From NCBI GenBank assembly GCA_036898135.1, contig CM072511.1, forward strand, positions 46,581,675 to 46,645,674: a stretch of 64,000 nucleotides of DNA, given 5' to 3'. Both the position numbers and the translations under genes were made by a program. This DNA comes from Oncomelania hupensis (Eukaryota; Mollusca; Gastropoda; Littorinimorpha; Pomatiopsidae). The notes beneath the pieces were generated by a model. That model did no database searches. It was not told where the DNA came from and was given only the letters and a program-made list of their open reading frames with translations. This document shows positions 59,183-64,000 of this stretch, piece by piece. Each line of letters starts with the position of its first letter. The stretch's first letter is position 1.

Positions 59183-59187
59183 ACCGG

Positions 59188-59284
<97 letters not shown>

Positions 59285-59290
59285 TTATTT
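59104..59290. repeat. (TA)n microsatellite, two blocks
   Basis: About 38 and about 45 TA units separated by AAGACCGGTATG. Confidence 0.97.
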
Positions 59291-59565
59291 ATTCATTAAT
59301 ATTCATATATATAGATAAACAAATAAGACAGATGGGTGGACAGACACGTAAACATATATACGCACACATATAAACCATTTCCAAGACAGCAGCAGCAGCA
59401 ACAATAACAGCAATCATAACAATGTTTGTTTCTATAGAGAATGACCAAAATCATGAATGGCGTGTCTTCGGTTCGTACGTTTTACTTGGCCAAGGCGAAA
59501 ATGCGACAGAGGCATCATCATGATCATGATAAACAGACACTAAGCGCAGACACACATTGTATATG

Positions 59566-59570
59566 TGTGA

Positions 59571-59608
<38 letters not shown>

Positions 59609-59646
59609 ATGTATGTATGTATGTATGTATGTATGTATGTATGTGT
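59566..59646. repeat. (GT)n(ATGT)n microsatellite
   Basis: About 12 GT units change into about 13 ATGT units. Confidence 0.96.
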
Positions 59647-61974
59647 GATATAGAGAGAGACAGTCTCTCTACTTGAACTATGATGATAAGATCGATAATT
59701 TGCTCAGGCGGCGGACCTTAACGATGGTGATCTCTCCTCATTATCCAATTACCGGATTACTCGGTCCTTTAGCCGTTTTGTCACGGGAGTGTGCCATCTC
59801 AACCATCTCCAGTCTAAATATCAGAGCAACGTCAGCACGATTTTTGTAAGGGAATCCACAGGGTCTTAGCTACTCAGTATAGCAGTAACAACTACTCATT
59901 AGCACTCCTGCCATTAATGAATCTCTAACACCGAGTATCTGGATCTAAGATTCAAGGGAGAGCTCTACAGTAATGTCAGTCTTGATTTACTCAGGAAGCC
60001 TCGAATAGATACATCCAAATACTCCAAGTGGCGAGACGGCCTTTGTTTTCATTTTCCGGTAGAGAGACGTGAACAACAACACTTTCTTTTTTAAAACTCA
60101 AATTTGTTATACATTGCTAAGATGTCTCAATGGGAATGTTGTGACGAGGCGGACAATTGCACCCCTGAGGCCCGGCTGCAACCATTCGACCACCCCGCAC
60201 AGCCAGCGACGATCGCTTCAAACCAGCCATCATTCCTCTTGACCAGCCCTCACTACCTAGCAGGCTCGCACAGTCTCTTAAGCCCCGCCCCCAGGATCGC
60301 CTTAAAGTCTGCTACTGACCAAGGCTTAGTGTCAGATGCTAACTTCCCTGCCTCGAAGTCACAACCTGTTCGAATCCACGCCGCCATCACCGAGCGACCT
60401 CTGAGTTTCGTCAGTATCCTTGTGCTTCCACCCGTCTTAAACCAAGGTAAGAGAGGGAATTTACTCGTTGTCATATAGCAACCCCATCACCTGTCGTTCG
60501 CCGTCATGTTCATGCGTCCTGTCGGTATGTATGTCCATGTTTATAATTTTGCTTTGATGTATTGCTATGACTTGTGTTTTCTCCCTTGCACATACTTTCT
60601 ACCTTGTACATAATTCATGACGTGTTTGAATTTATGCTTGTATACTCCGTTGCCCCATGTATAAATATCCCATGCCATGCTACCCCCTCCCTATAGATTA
60701 GAATCCCAAGTACGGCCCAGACCTACAACCCATTTGTCCTGTACCCCTATTATTGCTTTCCCCCATGCCTCCCGATGTATAAATATTTGCCCTGTTGCCA
60801 TCCCCATCCTAAATGCGCCGAATGTACTTTTACTAGTGGCTGCCAGTAACCTCCACTTTGGCCCAGTAAATCTAGTAGCATTGTTTGACTGTTGGTATGT
60901 GCACTGATTCAACTCTTGACCGGTCACACCAATTTGAATTCTGAGAAGGGTGACTGTACAACAGGCCCGGAATTCGCATTATCCCTATCCCCAGCTGATA
61001 CAGCGTCTGTACACGTTGCAGACGGGTTCCTGTGCCGGACGCATCGCCCCGGACTGGTATCATCTCCCAATCGCTGACCCGCTGCAGGCCCCCAACAACC
61101 CGGGAGGTCAATGAGACGCGTGATTTGGGACTTCGCAATTTCTGAACCGGCTAGCCACGTAAGCCAAGTTCAACGCCTGTACCACAACACAACAACACCA
61201 CTAGCACTCGTGATCCGTGAGTCATCCCCGCGTGACCACTGACCTGCATCTTTCCAACCACGCTTGCACCATCACTGGCAAGCCATCCAGAGGATCCTGG
61301 ACAAATCGCCGCACTGCAGTCCACAGCTAAGTGCCTAAGCCTGAGAGACCCCCCTCTCGCCAGATTATCACAGAAACTCTGGCCCCCATACAGATACTCT
61401 CTCACCCTGTGATGTGATCAGTCTACGATAGCTCTAGTACCCATAAGATTGACTTTCCCGAATATCACCGGACTACTCAGTACTAGAGACGCCACGCCAA
61501 GGAATCACTATAGAACAATTTGACCCAGACTCTCCCTTTTCAATTATTAAAAGTAGATAGTTTCAGAAATCGCAATTTCCTTGACTGGCCTTTGACTGTG
61601 AATTTCTTAACTAGTACATTTACTTTTCCTTCTCGTCTTTACTCTATTTATCACTTATTAATTTGGCCTTGCTTTAATCTCTGGAATGTCATCGCACGTT
61701 AGTCTATCAAAGGAGACAACACAGCGCTAGAGATTAAGAGCTTACCCCCTTCCCCCAAATCCCTTTCTTCGTGACAAATGTGGACAGATTGTGGTGGTCG
61801 CAGGGACTCGTGCCGTCATAATATTTATTTGACAAAGATCTCACGTTGCCGGCGCACATAATAACACATTGCATTGTGCTTAGATTGCATCCGCGGAGTG
61901 AAAAGTTTATGCTTAAAGCACAGTGAACTCCTTTCCGTAACATAACATAAAATCATATATGGCAGCACAAAGTG
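59647..61974. other. unassigned, G/C-richer region
   Basis: No gene recognised although base composition is less A/T-rich than the neighbours. GTATAAATAT occurs twice (60658-60667 and 60776-60785) in similar C-rich settings, as if a promoter or LTR segment were duplicated. The 124-codon frame at 60104-60478 lacks any domain. A decayed LTR element is possible but unproven. Confidence 0.4.
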
Positions 61975-61985
61975 ATTCGGCGTCC
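61975..61985. repeat. target-site duplication, left, of retroposon copy D
   Basis: ATTCGGCGTCC, repeated exactly at 62557-62567. Confidence 0.95.
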
Positions 61986-62556
61986 AGTCCCCCGTTGGAG
62001 TGCCGGGGGTTTCAGTATAAATAGTATCCCCACTTTCTGGAAATTTAGTGCTTTAAATTCCCACTGTAGCTGTCTTTCTCATTTGCTCTTTCTCATTCCT
62101 GCTCTGTTCTATCAATCTGCTATCTATCGTCCTCTTCGCTAGACCAGTCTCCTACCTTTTTTCTTGAAAACTCTTCCGGGACAAGACTCATTTGTGTATG
62201 AGGTCTGTTGGATCAGCTTGGGAATATTGGGCGCTTTCTGCCAGGTGGTCACTAGGGCTTCCTATGATGTTATTATTTAGCAATCTAGGCACTTTATATG
62301 TATGTGTTTTGTTGATAATTTATAATGATGTTTGTATTCTATTTTGTTTTTGTAAACAGGGGTTTGATAAGTTGGGGTGAAGTCTCAGCCGTCCCCTGCG
62401 TGGGATGTCTTTATTGTAAAGTGACTGGCTGGTGAAGACCTTTCGGTTTTCCCACTAGGATTGTTTCGGCAGATCTTTTATGCGGATTGGGGGTTGTCCG
62501 GTCCTGATTTGGCTCGGAAGAGTCCGCTGGACCTAAAGCAACAATAATGTAATGTA
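61986..62556 (+). mobile_element. retroposon Rp1, copy D
   Basis: A 571-bp copy between perfect 11-bp duplications. It starts AGTCCCCCGTTGGAGTGCCG, carries TATAAATA at 62016-62023 and the shared blocks TTCTTGAAAACTCTTCC, CACTAGGGCTTCCTAT and GATCTTTTATGCGGAT. It ends ACCTAAAGCAACAAT followed by AATGTAATGTA. Its 5' end lies within a few bases of those of copies A and B, arguing for a defined full length. Confidence 0.92.
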
Positions 62557-62567
62557 ATTCGGCGTCC
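62557..62567. repeat. target-site duplication, right, of retroposon copy D
   Basis: Exact repeat of 61975-61985. Confidence 0.95.
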
Positions 62568-62844
62568 TGTATTTCTTTCTTTATTTAATGTATTGCCTAT
62601 TCCCATCTGTGCTAGACAACATATTAAATTATAAACAGATTGACGTCAAATTAAAATAAATTAATTAAAATGAACAAACATTAATATAACAATATAATTA
62701 TCATTATAAAAGTATACAGTTGTTGCTTATTTATGATATATGATGAGGAAGAAAGGAAGATGGCAACCACAAATGCTTGTTCCAATCATCACAAAAAAAT
62801 TCTTAAAATATATAATCATTGAAAAAAATAACTACAAACTAATC

Positions 62845-62847
<3 letters not shown>
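62568..62847. other. unassigned A/T-rich DNA
   Basis: Nothing recognisable. Confidence 0.5.
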
Positions 62848-62899
<52 letters not shown>

Positions 62900-62940
62900 T
62901 TCGTCATTTGTAAGGCGCCTTAGCCTAAGGATCAAGGCGC
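62848..62940 (-). repeat. (AAT)n with possible retroposon 3' end
   Basis: About 17 AAT units followed by GTTCGTCATTTGTAAGGCGCC and later AAGGCGCGC. On the minus strand a GCGCC-rich end leads into an ATT tail, as in the family at 3284-3375, but similarity is weak. Confidence 0.4.
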
Positions 62941-63575
62941 GCAAGGGGTTGGGGGAATGGGAAGACAAGACAGACAAAACTAGACAAAAGATACATAATA
63001 TACATATATGTACACAATACAGTTAAACTATGAAAAACACAAGCACGCACACCTGCTTACACTATCTTGTAAATGATTAGTTGAAATATTCCCTAAAAAG
63101 GTGTTTTCATTTGTGTATAATATGTATTTAATTGTAAATATAAACATTTTACAACTCCGCGTATCGTTTTAAATAATCAATATATTTATTTTCAATGAGA
63201 TTAATACAGGCAGTGTGGCCTGCAGCGCAGGTTCAGAGTGCTGATCTCCAAGTAGGCCTACAATGGATACAGTGTCTCAAGGCGGTGAGTTCATTCCGAG
63301 TTTGAGGTTTAACAGGTCTCTGGTGGATATCTCCGAGTACTCACATTTTTTCTCCCCACACCCCCCAGCCACTTTTCTGCCCCTCCCTTAATTATGGCAT
63401 TGGTTGCAGTCCCTCTACATTTCAACAATATAAAACTAATTACAACGTAATTTTTCCTTTCCCTCATCTAATAGCGGTCTTTCTGCCTTTACACAACATG
63501 TTTGAGCAATGTATGTGTGTGTTGTTGTGTATGTAGCTTGCACATTGTAAAACGTTTGTGTGACATGTGTTTGTT
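62941..63575. other. unassigned DNA
   Basis: A decayed tRNA-like head may lie near 63215-63300 (GTGTGGCCTGCAGCGCAGG ... GAGTTCATTCC) and could be the 5' part of the element whose 3' end follows. Low confidence. Confidence 0.35.
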
Positions 63576-63633
63576 GGCTACAGATCGCCGCACTTTGAGA
63601 CTGATTTGTGAGAAAAGCGCATGTGCAACATCC

Positions 63634-63704
<71 letters not shown>
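63576..63704 (+). repeat. microsatellite-linked retroposon 3' end (copy 3)
   Basis: GGCTACAGATCGCCGCACTTTG through AAAAGCGCATGTGCAACATCC runs directly into about 23 ATT units (63634-63704). It aligns base by base with copies at 58965 and 3284. Confidence 0.78.
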
Positions 63705-63705
<1 letters not shown>

Positions 63706-64000
63706 TCGCCTGGTCTCAACATAGCTCCAGCCTGGCGCTTTCATGAATACAGGACTCTAAAGTAGTATAAAACATTACAAGAAATACTAAGTTCACACAA
63801 AGGGGTGTTCATAACAATAACTTGACAACATAGTTAAGAATTGAAAGGTCTTCCTAGGTATTTGTCGGAATGCAAATATCAATCTCCATGCTATTTCTGC
63901 AATCGCCGGTAAAAAGTTCATATAATCTCTAGGTGAATTTCTGAACGACGTCCTCTTGAGCAACATCCTATGATTAGTTTTTATGCACGCAATGTCCTTT
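63705..64000. other. unassigned DNA
   Basis: Nothing recognisable up to the window end. Confidence 0.5.

Noticed and set aside
60104..60478. 124-codon plus-strand frame ending near a GGTAAGAG donor-like site
   Set aside because: No domain and no acceptor or second exon that I could identify; a host exon is possible but unsupported.

Overview
This window looks like intergenic or intronic DNA from an animal nuclear genome, most likely a marine invertebrate and plausibly a mollusc. The grounds are very dense di-, tri- and tetranucleotide microsatellites, a degenerate TTAGGG-type telomeric cluster, tRNA- and 5S-derived SINEs, several non-LTR retrotransposon families and Ty3/Gypsy elements. The taxonomic guess is inference. 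I recognise no host protein-coding gene, rRNA gene or functional tRNA gene. Every recognisable coding stretch belongs to a mobile element. There are no bacterial features and no CRISPR array.

Layout. 1-5.6 kb: unassigned DNA, a 270-bp fold-back element enclosing telomere-like repeats (1318-1587), a TA/GA microsatellite block, and copy A of a 3'-tailed retroposon family (4655-5254) with a 14-bp target-site duplication (TSD). 5.6-12.8 kb: a Ty3/Gypsy LTR retrotransposon on the minus strand (5596-12780). It has LTRs that look identical by eye, 1535 bp each, and a 5-bp TSD (CTCTT). Its gene order is gag - protease - integrase - [reverse transcriptase missing] - RNase H, the Gmr1-like order. 12.8-20.3 kb: microsatellites, a tRNA-derived SINE with a 10-bp TSD, a second SINE and a LINE relic. 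20.3-26 kb: LINE relic, retroposon copies B, C and E, a 5S-rRNA-related SINE, and a dispersed repeat carrying a nuclear-receptor-like motif. 26-39 kb: mostly unassigned DNA with large microsatellites, LINE and SINE relics and a purine-flanked repeat block present twice. 39.3-41.5 kb: 5' LTR and broken gag of a second, old Gypsy-type element, and another copy of the dispersed repeat. 42-64 kb: a nearly perfect 186-bp hairpin, a Harbinger-like MITE, short 3'-end LINE copies with 11-bp TSDs, another LINE relic, a second SINE with a 12-bp TSD, retroposon copy D with an 11-bp TSD, and further microsatellites.

The strongest points are: (1) the young Gmr1-order LTR element with a SCAN-like Gag but no reverse transcriptase core, which looks like a non-autonomous form mobilised in trans; (2) a retroposon family of five copies in 64 kb, four with clear 11-14 bp TSDs, one of them only 39 bp long; (3) a telomere-repeat-bearing fold-back element; (4) evidence that several long microsatellites grew from the 3' tails of retroposons.
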